From CAZHAX01 sp964530325 (GTDB taxonomy: Bacteria > Chloroflexota > Anaerolineae > B4-G1), in the NCBI GenBank assembly GCA_964530325.1, contig CAZHAX010000019.1:1-54685 (forward strand): a stretch of DNA of 54,685 nucleotides, in the 5' to 3' direction. This document shows positions 34,288-44,569 of this stretch, piece by piece (position 1 is the stretch's first letter; every line of letters begins with the position of its first letter). The notes below the pieces were generated by a model that ran no database searches, was not told where the DNA came from, and saw only the letters and a list, made by a program, of their open reading frames with translations. A program made the position numbers and the translations under genes.

Positions 34288-36132
34288 CTACTTCGCTTTC
34301 TCGCGCTCTTCGGCGTAGAACTGGATGACGTCGCCTTCTTCGAAGGCGTCGAAGCCCTCCAGCCCCACCCCGCACTCGAAGCCCGTACGAACCTCACGAG
34401 CATCCTTGGCGAAGCGCTTGAGCGATGAGACGTGGCCCTCGTAGATCTGCTCGCCGCCGCGCAGCACGCGTGCCCTGGCGTTGCGCCGGGCGTTCCCCTC
34501 CGTCACGTAGCAGCCGGCTACCGTGCCCACCTTGGGGATGTCGAATGTGGCGCGAACCTCAGCCATCCCCACCGCGATCTCTGTGTAGGCGGGTTCGAGG
34601 AGGCCCTTGAGAGCCAGGTCGACCTCCTCCACCAACTTGTAGATGATGTCGTAGGTGCGGATCTCGATTCCCTCAGACTCAGCCATCTTACGCGCCGCCG
34701 GATCGGGATGCACCTGGAAGCCGATGATTATGGCACCGGACGCTATGGCCAGGTTGACGTCCGATTCGTTGATGTTGCCTGCAGCCGCATGGATTACCCG
34801 CACCTTTAGGTCTGCGTCCCCCAGCCTTTCGAGTGATCCGACAATCGGCTCGATCGACCCCTGTACGTCAGTCTTGACCAGCAGGTTGAGCTCCTTGACC
34901 TGGCCAGCCTTGATGCGGCCCGCGAGGTCGTCGAGCGTGACCAATCTAATCGGAGTGGCCACCTTGGCCGCCATCTCTTCCTTCCGCTTGGCCACAATCG
35001 CCCTAGCCGTGCGCTCGTCCGGAACAACTCTGAACAGCTCGCCCGCCTCGGGGACGCCGGACAGCCCGAGGATCATCACCGGTGTCGAGGGAGGCGCCTC
35101 CTCTACGGCCTTGCCGTGCTCATCCAGCATCTTCCGCACCCGGCCGTGGGCCAGGCCGGCAACCACAGTGTCTGCCGCGTGGAGCGTGCCATTCTGTACC
35201 AGCACCGTCGCCGTAGCACCGTGAGACCGGTCGAGTCTGCCCTCCAGCACCGTACCTACTGCAGGCCGATCCGGGTTCGCCTTGATCTCCGTCGAATCAG
35301 CTACCAGCAGAATCGCCTCCAGCAGGTCATCCAGCCCGGTAACCTTCTTGGCGGACACCGGAACGCACAGCGTCGTTCCTCCCCAATCGTCGGGCGTCAA
35401 ACCTAGATCGGCCAACTCTTGCTTGACCCTCTCCGGCTCCGCGGTCTTCTTGTCGATCTTGTTCAAGGCAACGATGATGGGCACGCGGGCAGCGCGGGCG
35501 TGGTTGATTGCCTCGACCGTCTGCGGCTTCACCCCGTCGTCCGCAGCGACCACAAGTACCGCGATATCCGTGGTGTGCGCTCCACGGGCCCGCATGGCGG
35601 TAAAGGCCTCGTGACCAGGTGTGTCCAGAAAGGTTATGGCGCGACCATCGTGCTCAACCTGGTGGGCGCCGATGTGCTGAGTAATGCCTCCGGCCTCGCC
35701 GGCCTGCACCTCAGTATGGCGTATGGCGTCAAGGAGCGAGGTCTTCCCGTGATCGACGTGGCCAAGCACCGTCACGACCGGCGCGCGGGGCTCCAGCTTC
35801 TTGGGATCCTCGCTGGCGTAGAGGCGCTCCCAGAGCAGCGTGGGACCCTCCTGGTCTCCTTCCTCGATAATCGACGGCGCCTCTTCACGAGGCTCGAACC
35901 CCATCTCTTGAGCGACGATGGCGGCGGTCTCGTAGTCGATCTGCTGATTGATGTTGACCATCACCCCGGCGTTCATCAACTGCTTGATCACGTCGATGGG
36001 ACTGGCAGACATCAGCTCCGCCAGCTGGCGCACCGTCAGGAACTCCGGGAGTTCAATCACTCCCTTCTCCTGCTCCTTCGCCACTTGGCCTTCCGGTGCG
36101 TCTTCTTCCAGCACTTGTGCTTCTTCCGCCAT
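34288..36132 (-). CDS. infB: Translation initiation factor IF-2
   Basis: A 614-aa protein. The IF2 N-terminal subdomain (VRQLAELMSASPIDVIKQLMNAG, about residues 34-58) is followed by the GTPase domain with G1 GHVDHGKT (124-131), G3 DTPGHEAF and G4 NKID, then domains II-IV with GTVLEGRLDRSHGATATVLVQNGTL and AEVRATFDIPKVGTVAGCYVTEG. It delivers fMet-tRNA to the 30S subunit. It is compact compared with the roughly 890-aa E. coli form because the long variable N-terminal linker is missing. It lies 6 nt from ylxR. Confidence 0.97.
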   Translation of the reverse strand: MAEEAQVLEEDAPEGQVAKEQEKGVIELPEFLTVRQLAELMSASPIDVIKQLMNAGVMVNINQQIDYETAAIVAQEMGFEPREEAPSIIEEGDQEGPTLLWERLYASEDPKKLEPRAPVVTVLGHVDHGKTSLLDAIRHTEVQAGEAGGITQHIGAHQVEHDGRAITFLDTPGHEAFTAMRARGAHTTDIAVLVVAADDGVKPQTVEAINHARAARVPIIVALNKIDKKTAEPERVKQELADLGLTPDDWGGTTLCVPVSAKKVTGLDDLLEAILLVADSTEIKANPDRPAVGTVLEGRLDRSHGATATVLVQNGTLHAADTVVAGLAHGRVRKMLDEHGKAVEEAPPSTPVMILGLSGVPEAGELFRVVPDERTARAIVAKRKEEMAAKVATPIRLVTLDDLAGRIKAGQVKELNLLVKTDVQGSIEPIVGSLERLGDADLKVRVIHAAAGNINESDVNLAIASGAIIIGFQVHPDPAARKMAESEGIEIRTYDIIYKLVEEVDLALKGLLEPAYTEIAVGMAEVRATFDIPKVGTVAGCYVTEGNARRNARARVLRGGEQIYEGHVSSLKRFAKDAREVRTGFECGVGLEGFDAFEEGDVIQFYAEEREKAK

Positions 36133-36138
36133 TGTCCC

Positions 36139-36471
36139 CTACCCTTTCGATTCGGCCGGCTGCGGTTCTGATGGTGGCTCGATCGTCAGTGGCAGACCTT
36201 CCGCGTAGGCGCGCAGCGCAGCTCTACTTTCGCCCCGTACCCTGGTCTTGAGAGCTCTATCGATATCTCCGCGCGCCAGCGCCTCGTCCCAACAAGACTT
36301 CTGACGGCAGAGGTAGGCGCCGCGGCCGTTCAGCTTGCCGGTCTCGTCTACCAGTATCTCCCCATCCGGCGTCCGCACCGCTCGCACCAGCTCCCGCTTG
36401 GGCCTGACCGCTCGGCAGGCCACGCAGGTGCGGTGAGGCACGTGCTTCCGCCGCTGGGGCTTCTTCGCCAT
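36139..36471 (-). CDS. YlxR/RnpM family RNA-binding protein
   Basis: A 110-aa protein with the DUF448 signature RTCVACRAVRPKRELVRAVRTPDGEI, GRGAYLC and a conserved CW pair. The homologue in Bacillus binds RNase P RNA and modulates its activity. It keeps the standard place between nusA and infB, with 6-nt spacings on both sides. A C-terminal extension rich in Pro and Glu follows the domain. Confidence 0.92.
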   Translation of the reverse strand: MAKKPQRRKHVPHRTCVACRAVRPKRELVRAVRTPDGEILVDETGKLNGRGAYLCRQKSCWDEALARGDIDRALKTRVRGESRAALRAYAEGLPLTIEPPSEPQPAESKG

Positions 36472-36477
36472 GCCTGG

Positions 36478-38418
36478 CTACCCCGCGAAGTCCTCCCACT
36501 CGCCTTCGCCCGAGCCCCGCTTGCGGCGGCGGCGGCTGACGACAATACCAAGGTCCTCGTCGAAAACGAGCTCCCTGCGCTTGCTCCGATCTCTCTTGCG
36601 CTTCTCGTCGAGATCCGGCTCCAAGCCATCCTCGAGCTCCACATCTTCTTCCTCGAGCTCAGGCATCTCAGCCAGCTCGGCCGGAGCTGCTACCAGCTCC
36701 TCTGGCGCGAGCTCGGGCTCGGGTGTAGCTGCGATTCCCTCAACGGGCTCGGCGGAAACCTCAGCCTCCACCACCGCCTCGGGAGCCTCTTCGGCCGCTA
36801 CCTCCTCGGCCGGCTCGGCAGCCTCGGCCTCGGCGACCTCCCCCTCCGGGGCAGGCCCCTCCACTTCAGGCAGCTCCAGCCCGTCGATGGCTTCCTTGAC
36901 CTCGCCAAGGCTCTTCGGGCCCACGCCTTCGACCCGCAGCAGGCCCTCGTCGCCCTCGGCCAGGCGCTCCATCACCTGCCCGATGTTCTCCAGCTCCGCC
37001 TTCTGCAAATGGCCAAGCACGCGCGTGCTGATCCCGGCGTCCTCCAGCTGGACCTCGTAGGCCTCGGGCGGGATCAGAGCCTGAGCAGAGGCGATGGCAG
37101 CCTTGCGCTCGGCTTCGGCAGCGTCGATCGCCGCCTGGCGGGCAGCCTCCTCCGCCATCGTGCGGGCCCTTTCGGCGTTGCGAAGCGACGCGTAGTGCCC
37201 CCACACGCCCTGGATGACCTGCCGCATGAGGAGGAGCTCCTCGCTGTTGTACGGCATGCGTTCCTGCTCGTGCTGTCGGAGAACGGCCGCGACCGATGGG
37301 AGGTGCTCCGCCACAGCTCCAAGCGCCGGGAGCACGTTCGGGTCCTCGTTCACTTGCTGCAGCGACCAGGCGGCAGCCTCCGTCACACCCTGGATATCGA
37401 TGCGCCACGCCGTCAGCTTCGCCGCCAGCCGGGCGTTCTGCCCGTTCTTGCCGATGGCCAGTGACAGCTGATCGTCCGGTACAATAACGCTGGCTGTCTT
37501 CCCCTCGTGGGGATCCTCCTCCAGCTGCACGCTCAAGACCTTCGCCGGGCTAAGCGCCTTGGCGATGAACGTGCCGGCATCCGCGCTCCACTCGATGATA
37601 TCGATCTTCTCGCCGTTCAGCTCGTTGACGATGGACTGGATGCGAACGCCGCGCATGCCGACGCAGGCACCGACCGGATCGACACCGGCCTGGCGCGCGG
37701 CCACCGCTACCTTAGAACGCGAGCCCGCCTCGCGGGCGATCGACTTGATCTCGACGGCTCCGCTGAAGACCTCCGGTACCTCCAACTCGAGCAGGCGCCG
37801 GAGCATGTTCTTGTGACCCCGGGAGACGATGATCTGCGGACCGCGGCTCGCCTTTCGCACCTCAACCACGTACGCGCGCAGCCGCTGATGCATGGTATAC
37901 CGCTCGCCAGGCACCTGCTCCCGGCGTGGCAGGATAGCTTCCGTCCCCTCAAGGTGAAGGGTCACCGCGGCGGGGGATATGCTCTGCACCGTGCCGTGCA
38001 CGATTTCGCCTTCCTGCTGCACGTACTGGGCGTACCTGGCCTCCCTCTCCGCCTCGCGGATGCGCTGCAGGATGATCTGCTTGGCGCTCTGGGCTTCGAT
38101 ACGGCCGTACTCTCCAGGCTCGTCCTCGAAGACCACCGTCCCGCCGATTTCGATGTCCGGCGACAGATCACGCGCCTCCTCCAGGCTGATCTGGAGCTCG
38201 GCATCCTCCACATCCTCCACCACTTCCCTGTGGACGTAGATCTTCGCCTGCTGGGTATCCAGATCGAAACTGGCGGTGATGTTCATGTTGGCGCTGGCGC
38301 CGATGCTCCGCCGATAGGCAGAGACGAGCGCCATCTCAAGAGCGCCGAGAACGACGTCCTTCGAGAGGCTGCGATCGCTGCAAATCTGATTGAATGCCAG
38401 CTCCAAGTCCGACTTCAT
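36478..38418 (-). CDS. nusA: Transcription termination/antitermination factor NusA with acidic C-terminal extension
   Basis: A 646-aa protein: N-terminal RNA-polymerase-binding domain (1-125, opening MKSDLELAFNQICSDRSL), S1 domain (about 135-200), KH1 with GVDPVGACVGMRGVRIQSIVNELNGEKIDI, KH2 with QLSLAIGKNGQNARLAAKLTAWRIDI, and helix-hairpin-helix-type repeats at about 460-510. The last 131 residues are Glu/Ala/Pro-rich, ending in basic patches around RRELVFDEDLGIVVSRRRRKRG. That tail is not part of ordinary NusA. It heads the nusA-ylxR-infB-rbfA-nrnA operon; rimP, usually first, is absent upstream. Confidence 0.95.
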   Translation of the reverse strand: MKSDLELAFNQICSDRSLSKDVVLGALEMALVSAYRRSIGASANMNITASFDLDTQQAKIYVHREVVEDVEDAELQISLEEARDLSPDIEIGGTVVFEDEPGEYGRIEAQSAKQIILQRIREAEREARYAQYVQQEGEIVHGTVQSISPAAVTLHLEGTEAILPRREQVPGERYTMHQRLRAYVVEVRKASRGPQIIVSRGHKNMLRRLLELEVPEVFSGAVEIKSIAREAGSRSKVAVAARQAGVDPVGACVGMRGVRIQSIVNELNGEKIDIIEWSADAGTFIAKALSPAKVLSVQLEEDPHEGKTASVIVPDDQLSLAIGKNGQNARLAAKLTAWRIDIQGVTEAAAWSLQQVNEDPNVLPALGAVAEHLPSVAAVLRQHEQERMPYNSEELLLMRQVIQGVWGHYASLRNAERARTMAEEAARQAAIDAAEAERKAAIASAQALIPPEAYEVQLEDAGISTRVLGHLQKAELENIGQVMERLAEGDEGLLRVEGVGPKSLGEVKEAIDGLELPEVEGPAPEGEVAEAEAAEPAEEVAAEEAPEAVVEAEVSAEPVEGIAATPEPELAPEELVAAPAELAEMPELEEEDVELEDGLEPDLDEKRKRDRSKRRELVFDEDLGIVVSRRRRKRGSGEGEWEDFAG

Positions 38419-38577
38419 GATCCCTCTCCCGCTGACCGAGCCCGCGGCTCATCGCAGCCGCAGTCCCGGTCCACCGGTCGCCAATACTACCTGCCGCTCG
38501 TGAGCCCGGGCTCATCAGCCGCAGCGGCAGGGCCCTACACCCACGTGCGGAGCCGCTTCCGGCCCCGCTAATACGAA

Positions 38578-38602
38578 GAGAAGTGGGACTTGCCCACTTC
38601 TC
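38578..38602. promoter_or_regulatory. Perfect hairpin near the 5' end of the nusA leader
   Basis: GAGAAGTGGG (38578-38587) and CCCACTTCTC (38593-38602) form a perfect 10-bp stem with loop ACTTG. In the nusA transcript it would begin about 17 nt after the predicted start site. Autoregulation by NusA is possible but unproven. Confidence 0.55.
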
Positions 38603-38625
38603 GCGGCCACTGCTATGATGCGCAC

Positions 38626-38654
38626 ATTATAGCATGTTCAAGGGGGTCGCGCAA
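38626..38654 (-). promoter_or_regulatory. nusA operon promoter
   Basis: Minus strand: TTGCGC (38654-38649), a 17-nt spacer and TATAAT (38631-38626). The leader to nusA is about 200 nt. Confidence 0.65.
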
Positions 38655-38675
38655 GTCCTCGGCTGTTCAGCCGGC

Positions 38676-38704
38676 TTGACAGTTCGTCACAGGCGTGGTA
38701 CTAT
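38676..38704 (+). promoter_or_regulatory. Promoter of PadR gene
   Basis: TTGACA (38676-38681), a 17-nt spacer and TACTAT (38699-38704). Confidence 0.75.
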
Positions 38705-38732
38705 ATCGCCCAGATATATAGCGCCCAGATAT
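38703..38732 (+). promoter_or_regulatory. Tandem 15-bp operator-like repeat
   Basis: ATATCGCCCAGATAT (38703-38717) is followed directly by ATAGCGCCCAGATAT (38718-38732), 14 of 15 bases identical. The pair covers the predicted transcription start of the PadR gene. This position is typical of an autorepressor site. Confidence 0.65.
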
Positions 38733-38775
38733 ACACACCGCGTGAGGGGCTGCCGTCGCCGCCGAAGGATCCTCC

Positions 38776-39414
38776 ATGAGTATGGCCAACGTATCCATTC
38801 GCCATCTTGTGCTGGGCCTATTGGCCCAGCAGCCTATGTCCGGCTACGACATCAAGCGCTACCTGAACAGCCTCAAGTGGCTGGTCGACAGCCCCAGCTT
38901 CGGCAGCCTATATCCCACGCTGCGGCAGCTGCTCAGGGATGGCCTGGTCTCGGTTGACATTGTTCTGCGCGCAGACAAGCCGGCCTGCAAGATCTACCAG
39001 ATCACCAACGAAGGGGAATCCACGCTGCAGAGATGGCTGGATCAGCCTGTGGCACCCGATGCCTCGCTGAAGACCTTCATCAAGCGCCTGGTACTGGCCA
39101 GCAACCTCAGCGGCGCCCGCCTGATGGCTGACCTGGAGCAGAGGCGGGAGCAGGTTTCGTCCCACCGAGTGTTGTTGGAGGGTCTCGCCGCGTCGCTCGA
39201 CGAGGGGTGCGACCCGAAGCGCAAGCTGGCGATAGAATACGGTCTGGCGATGGCGGGAGCTGAGGCAGCCTGGCTGGATGCGACGGTGGAACGGCTGTCA
39301 CAGGAGCCACTGCTGGCGAGCGAAGGCCTTGCCCGCCCGGTAGCGCAGCCGGTGGCACAGACCGCAGGCGTGGGCGGGGGTGGCGCTCGCAGAACACCAC
39401 GGCGCCAGGCATAG
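38776..39414 (+). CDS. PadR family transcriptional regulator
   Basis: A 212-aa protein. The N-terminal winged helix matches PadR (SIRHLVLGLLAQQPMSGYDIKRYLNSL, GSLYPTLRQLLRDGLVSVD, YQITNEGESTLQRWL) and a C-terminal helical Vir_C-type dimerisation domain follows. PadR proteins repress efflux or stress genes and often their own gene. The last 25 residues are Gly/Arg-rich. ATG 38776 is used; ATG 38782 is possible. It is monocistronic, or with the CarD gene 74 nt downstream. Confidence 0.9.
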   Translation: MSMANVSIRHLVLGLLAQQPMSGYDIKRYLNSLKWLVDSPSFGSLYPTLRQLLRDGLVSVDIVLRADKPACKIYQITNEGESTLQRWLDQPVAPDASLKTFIKRLVLASNLSGARLMADLEQRREQVSSHRVLLEGLAASLDEGCDPKRKLAIEYGLAMAGAEAAWLDATVERLSQEPLLASEGLARPVAQPVAQTAGVGGGGARRTPRRQA

Positions 39415-39488
39415 GGCTGCAGAGCGCCGGGCGGCCCGCCAGTCAAGGGCGCAGCGGCCTCGGCACAGGAACAAGGAAGGGAGCGTCC

Positions 39489-39977
39489 GTGTTTAAGATT
39501 GGAGATCCGGTTGTACACCCGGTCCACGGGGCCGGCGTGGTCGAGGTACTCGAGGAACGCGACGTAGGTGGTCGGAACGACCAGTACTACCGCATCAAGT
39601 TGCTCTCGCAGCCGGCATCGAACCTGATAGTGCCTACCAGGTCAGCGGGCACGCTGGGCCTGCGCCGGGCCATCGCCCGCTCCAGGCTAGGGAGAGTCTG
39701 GCGTATCCTGCGGAGCGCGCCGGAGTCGCTGCCCTCCGATCACAAGAAGAGGTACGAGTTGGTCCAGGACAAGCTGCAAGGGGGCGACGTGCTGCAGATC
39801 GCCGAAGCGGTGCGCGACATGAGCTGGCGCCAGCAGCAGGAAGGCAGCCTGACCACTCGGGGCAAGCGCATCTTCGAGGACGGCATGTCTCTCCTGGTGG
39901 GGGAGCTCGCAGCGGCCCAAGGGATCGAGATGGCCGATGCTGAGAGCCAGGTGCGCAGCCGGCTGGAGAAAGGCTAG
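39489..39977 (+). CDS. CarD-family transcriptional regulator
   Basis: A 162-aa protein. The N-terminal RNA-polymerase-interacting domain reads FKIGDPVVHPVHGAGVVEVLEERDVGGRNDQYYRIKLLS, and the C-terminal helical DNA-binding part includes LRRAIARSRLGRVWRILRSAPESLP and DKLQGGDVLQIAEAVRDMSWR. CarD/CdnL proteins stabilise open promoter complexes, often at rRNA and housekeeping genes. The start GTG 39489 has AGGAAGGGAG upstream. A hairpin terminator follows. Confidence 0.93.
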   Translation: MFKIGDPVVHPVHGAGVVEVLEERDVGGRNDQYYRIKLLSQPASNLIVPTRSAGTLGLRRAIARSRLGRVWRILRSAPESLPSDHKKRYELVQDKLQGGDVLQIAEAVRDMSWRQQQEGSLTTRGKRIFEDGMSLLVGELAAAQGIEMADAESQVRSRLEKG

Positions 39978-40052
39978 GCTGCCTCGAAAGCCAACCGCGG
40001 GCCGGTCCATACACTGCGACCCGGCCTGAAGCTCAGCTGAGCAAACCCCTCG

Positions 40053-40084
40053 GAAACCCGCCTTCTAGCCAGAAGCCGGGTTTC
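40053..40084 (+). terminator. Terminator after CarD gene
   Basis: GAAACCCGCCTTCT (40053-40066) pairs with AGAAGCCGGGTTTC (40071-40084), 13 of 14 positions, with loop AGCC. The sequence continues TTCG. A probable intrinsic terminator. Confidence 0.7.
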
Positions 40085-40101
40085 TTCGCGTCTGCAATCT
40101 A

Positions 40102-40130
40102 TTGACCAGCATACCATCCTATGGTATAAT
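40102..40130 (+). promoter_or_regulatory. Promoter with embedded PadR-type operator
   Basis: TTGACC (40102-40107), a 17-nt spacer and TATAAT (40125-40130). ATACCAT (40111-40117) and ATGGTAT (40121-40127) form a perfect inverted repeat with a 3-nt gap that overlaps the spacer and the -10 box. This is the expected position for repression by the PadR protein encoded next. Confidence 0.8.
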
Positions 40131-40163
40131 ACCTGTGGGTAACTACGCTCACGGATACCTCTC

Positions 40164-40544
40164 GTGGAAGATATCGACCAGCTGCTGGCGCGTTGGGAGG
40201 AGAGCTACAAGAAGGGCCTGCTGACCTTCTGGGCTCTGCTCCTGCTCGACGAGCGGCCCATGTATGCCCTGGAGATGAGCGAGCAGATCGCCACCGCCAG
40301 CCGCGGCACGATCGTTGCCGACGACAACAGCATCTACCGGGCCATGCGCCGCTTCGAGGACATGGGGCTCGTCTCCAGCACCTGGGAGGATTCCGCCACC
40401 GGTCCCCAGCGCCGCTACTACGAGATGACGCCCCTGGGAAGGGAGTTGCTGGCCCAGTTCATCCGGCGGAACATCCGCCTCTTCCGGGAGCCGGACATCG
40501 CGGAACGGATCTCGGCAGTGACCGCGAGCCAGGCCCGGGAGTAG
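40164..40544 (+). CDS. PadR family transcriptional regulator
   Basis: A 126-aa winged-helix protein of the short PadR type: GLLTFWALLLLDERPMYALEMSEQI, then DDNSIYRAMRRFEDMGLVSSTWED, GPQRRYYEMTPLGRELLAQFI. It starts at GTG 40164, about 27 nt after the predicted transcription start. It is followed after 15 nt by a four-helix membrane protein gene, a common PadR-plus-membrane-target arrangement. The palindrome in the promoter suggests autorepression. Confidence 0.9.
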   Translation: MEDIDQLLARWEESYKKGLLTFWALLLLDERPMYALEMSEQIATASRGTIVADDNSIYRAMRRFEDMGLVSSTWEDSATGPQRRYYEMTPLGRELLAQFIRRNIRLFREPDIAERISAVTASQARE

Positions 40545-40559
40545 CGAGGGAGAGAGAAG

Positions 40560-41003
40560 ATGGAAGAGAATGCAGGACCCAAGCGGGAATCGCTTCTCAT
40601 GCTGCTCTGCTTCATGTGGGGCCTCGAGTTCGCGCTCCTGGCGCTGACGCTCTGGGCAAACGCGGTCTGGCGCGGGCTGGGACCGTACCCTCTGTCCGCT
40701 GCCCGCCCGGTGCTGACGAAGCTGAGCGTCGTGCTTCTGGCAGCTGGAGCCATCCTCGGAGTCTGGCTTCTGGCCGAGCAGAGACGCCGGCAGGAGAAGC
40801 AGCCGGCGGGATTGGATCTGGCCTTTGCCTTCCTGGCTCTGACACCACTTAGCACCTACCTTTGCCTCGTGGCGGAGAAGGGGCCGTGGGGTGCCCAGCC
40901 AGGTCTCCTCTGTCCCGGCGCGCTCCTGTTGTCGGCCTATCTCCTTGTGCGCGTCGTGCCCAACATTCACTGGCGTGGCAGGGACGAGGACGAGTTCCCC
41001 TAG
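40560..41003 (+). CDS. Four-TM membrane protein in PadR operon
   Basis: A 147-aa protein with four predicted membrane helices (about residues 12-34, 50-72, 84-104, 114-133), short loops and a charged C-terminus RGRDEDEFP. No known domain is recognised. It starts at ATG 40560 with GAGGGAGAGAG upstream, 15 nt after the PadR stop, so it is almost certainly co-transcribed and repressed together with it. Role unknown. Confidence 0.8.
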   Translation: MEENAGPKRESLLMLLCFMWGLEFALLALTLWANAVWRGLGPYPLSAARPVLTKLSVVLLAAGAILGVWLLAEQRRRQEKQPAGLDLAFAFLALTPLSTYLCLVAEKGPWGAQPGLLCPGALLLSAYLLVRVVPNIHWRGRDEDEFP

Positions 41004-41022
41004 AGACGATTCCCTCGATAAG

Positions 41023-41057
41023 AAGAGACCCGGCCTCCGGCAGAGGCCGGGTCTCTT
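41023..41057. terminator. Strong bidirectional terminator
   Basis: A perfect 15-bp stem (AAGAGACCCGGCCTC at 41023-41037, GAGGCCGGGTCTCTT at 41043-41057) with a 5-nt loop lies between the convergent membrane-protein gene and leuS. Confidence 0.85.
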
Positions 41058-41087
41058 GCCATCCGTGGGTCACGAGGCAGGGAGCTG

Positions 41088-43880
<2,793 letters not shown>

Positions 43881-43926
43881 GTCTCCCTCCCTGGCTATCG
43901 ACACCACTTACCCTACTACGAAGAAC

Positions 43927-44192
43927 GCCCCCTCGCCTCAGGGACGAAGGGGCACTCCGCGGTACCACCCTGATTGGAGGACATCCCCACGCTGCGGATG
44001 CCTCCCTCTCCAGGCCTGACAACGGTGGCCGTCCGGCGCCGGCTAGCCGCTTGCGCTTGGCGATCTCACCGGCGCAGCTCACAGGCGAGTTCGGCCTTGA
44101 GTCGGCGCTCCCCTGGGGCACCATCTGCCGGGCTTCCACCTGGCTTTTCCCGGCTCGCTGAAGGGATAGCCTACTGCTCCTGCTCTCCGCCT
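43927..44192 (-). promoter_or_regulatory. T-box leader controlling leuS (specifier CUC)
   Basis: The hallmark AGGGTGGTACCGCGG (minus, 43971-43957) is present. It is followed by a terminator stem GCCCCTTCG / CGAGGGGGC (43953-43945 with 43935-43927). Upstream is a Stem I whose base pairs AGGC (44192-44189) with GCCT (44086-44083). Directly before the closing strand is GAACTC, giving specifier CUC (44089-44087), a leucine codon that matches the downstream synthetase. Uncharged tRNA-Leu should favour the antiterminator and raise leuS expression. Confidence 0.85.
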
Positions 44193-44218
44193 TTGCTCTA
44201 TGTGCTGGTCTAGCCAGA

Positions 44219-44291
44219 TGGACCCGGAGGGACTCGAACCCTCGGCCTTCTCAATGCCATTGAGACGCGCTCCCAACTGCGCCACGGGCCC
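44219..44291 (-). tRNA. tRNA-Ala (anticodon GGC)
   Basis: A complete 73-nt cloverleaf with acceptor GGGCCCG/CGGGTCC and the alanine identity pair G3:U70. The anticodon stem TCTCA/TGAGA encloses loop ATGGCAT (GGC), and the T-arm is GAGGG-TTCGAGT-CCCTC. CCA is not encoded. It sits 26 nt upstream of the leuS T-box on the same strand. Confidence 0.93.
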
Positions 44292-44331
44292 AAGCCGGTC
44301 GGAGTCTGCGCTGCCTGCGCGTCGCTTCCGA

Positions 44332-44407
44332 TGGTGGAGCTGAGGGGATTCGAACCCCTGGCCTCTACAGTGCGATTGTAGCGCTCTCCCAGCTGAGCTA
44401 CAGCCCC
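44332..44407 (-). tRNA. tRNA-Ala (anticodon CGC)
   Basis: Acceptor GGGGCTG/CAGCTCC has G3:U70. The anticodon stem CTACA/TGTAG encloses loop ATCGCAC (CGC), and the T-arm is AGGGG-TTCGAAT-CCCCT. The 3' CCA is encoded (44334-44332), unlike in its neighbour. It lies 40 nt upstream of the GGC isoacceptor. Confidence 0.93.
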
Positions 44408-44419
44408 CCGCGTGGTCGA

Positions 44420-44447
44420 ATTCTACCGCATTACAGTCGTATGTCAA
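44420..44447 (-). promoter_or_regulatory. Promoter of tRNA-Ala pair (and possibly leuS)
   Basis: Minus strand: TTGACA (44447-44442), a 16-nt spacer and TAGAAT (44425-44420). Transcription would start about 5-7 nt before the CGC tRNA. Confidence 0.8.
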
Positions 44448-44450
44448 GGT

Positions 44451-44478
44451 TTGACAGGCCCTACCGGGATGATATACT
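44451..44478 (+). promoter_or_regulatory. Divergent promoter of lipoprotein gene
   Basis: TTGACA (44451-44456), a 16-nt spacer and TATACT (44473-44478). Its -35 box is only 3 nt from the -35 of the divergent tRNA promoter. Confidence 0.78.
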
Positions 44479-44569
44479 CATCGGTCGGTGCTCGATGCTG
44501 CGCGGTGAACGCTCTGTACGCTTGATGCTGAATGCCGGGCTGCACTCTTCCGGCATCGTGGAGCCTGAC

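Larger units (their letters stand above)
38419..38775. other. Divergent nusA / PadR control region
   Basis: This 357-nt stretch has no gene. It holds the nusA leader with a hairpin, the nusA promoter, the divergent PadR-gene promoter and a tandem operator-like repeat. Confidence 0.7.

Noticed and set aside
36433..38571. Long plus-strand frames opposite nusA
   Set aside because: Shadows of the nusA/ylxR genes; no domain and no initiation signals.
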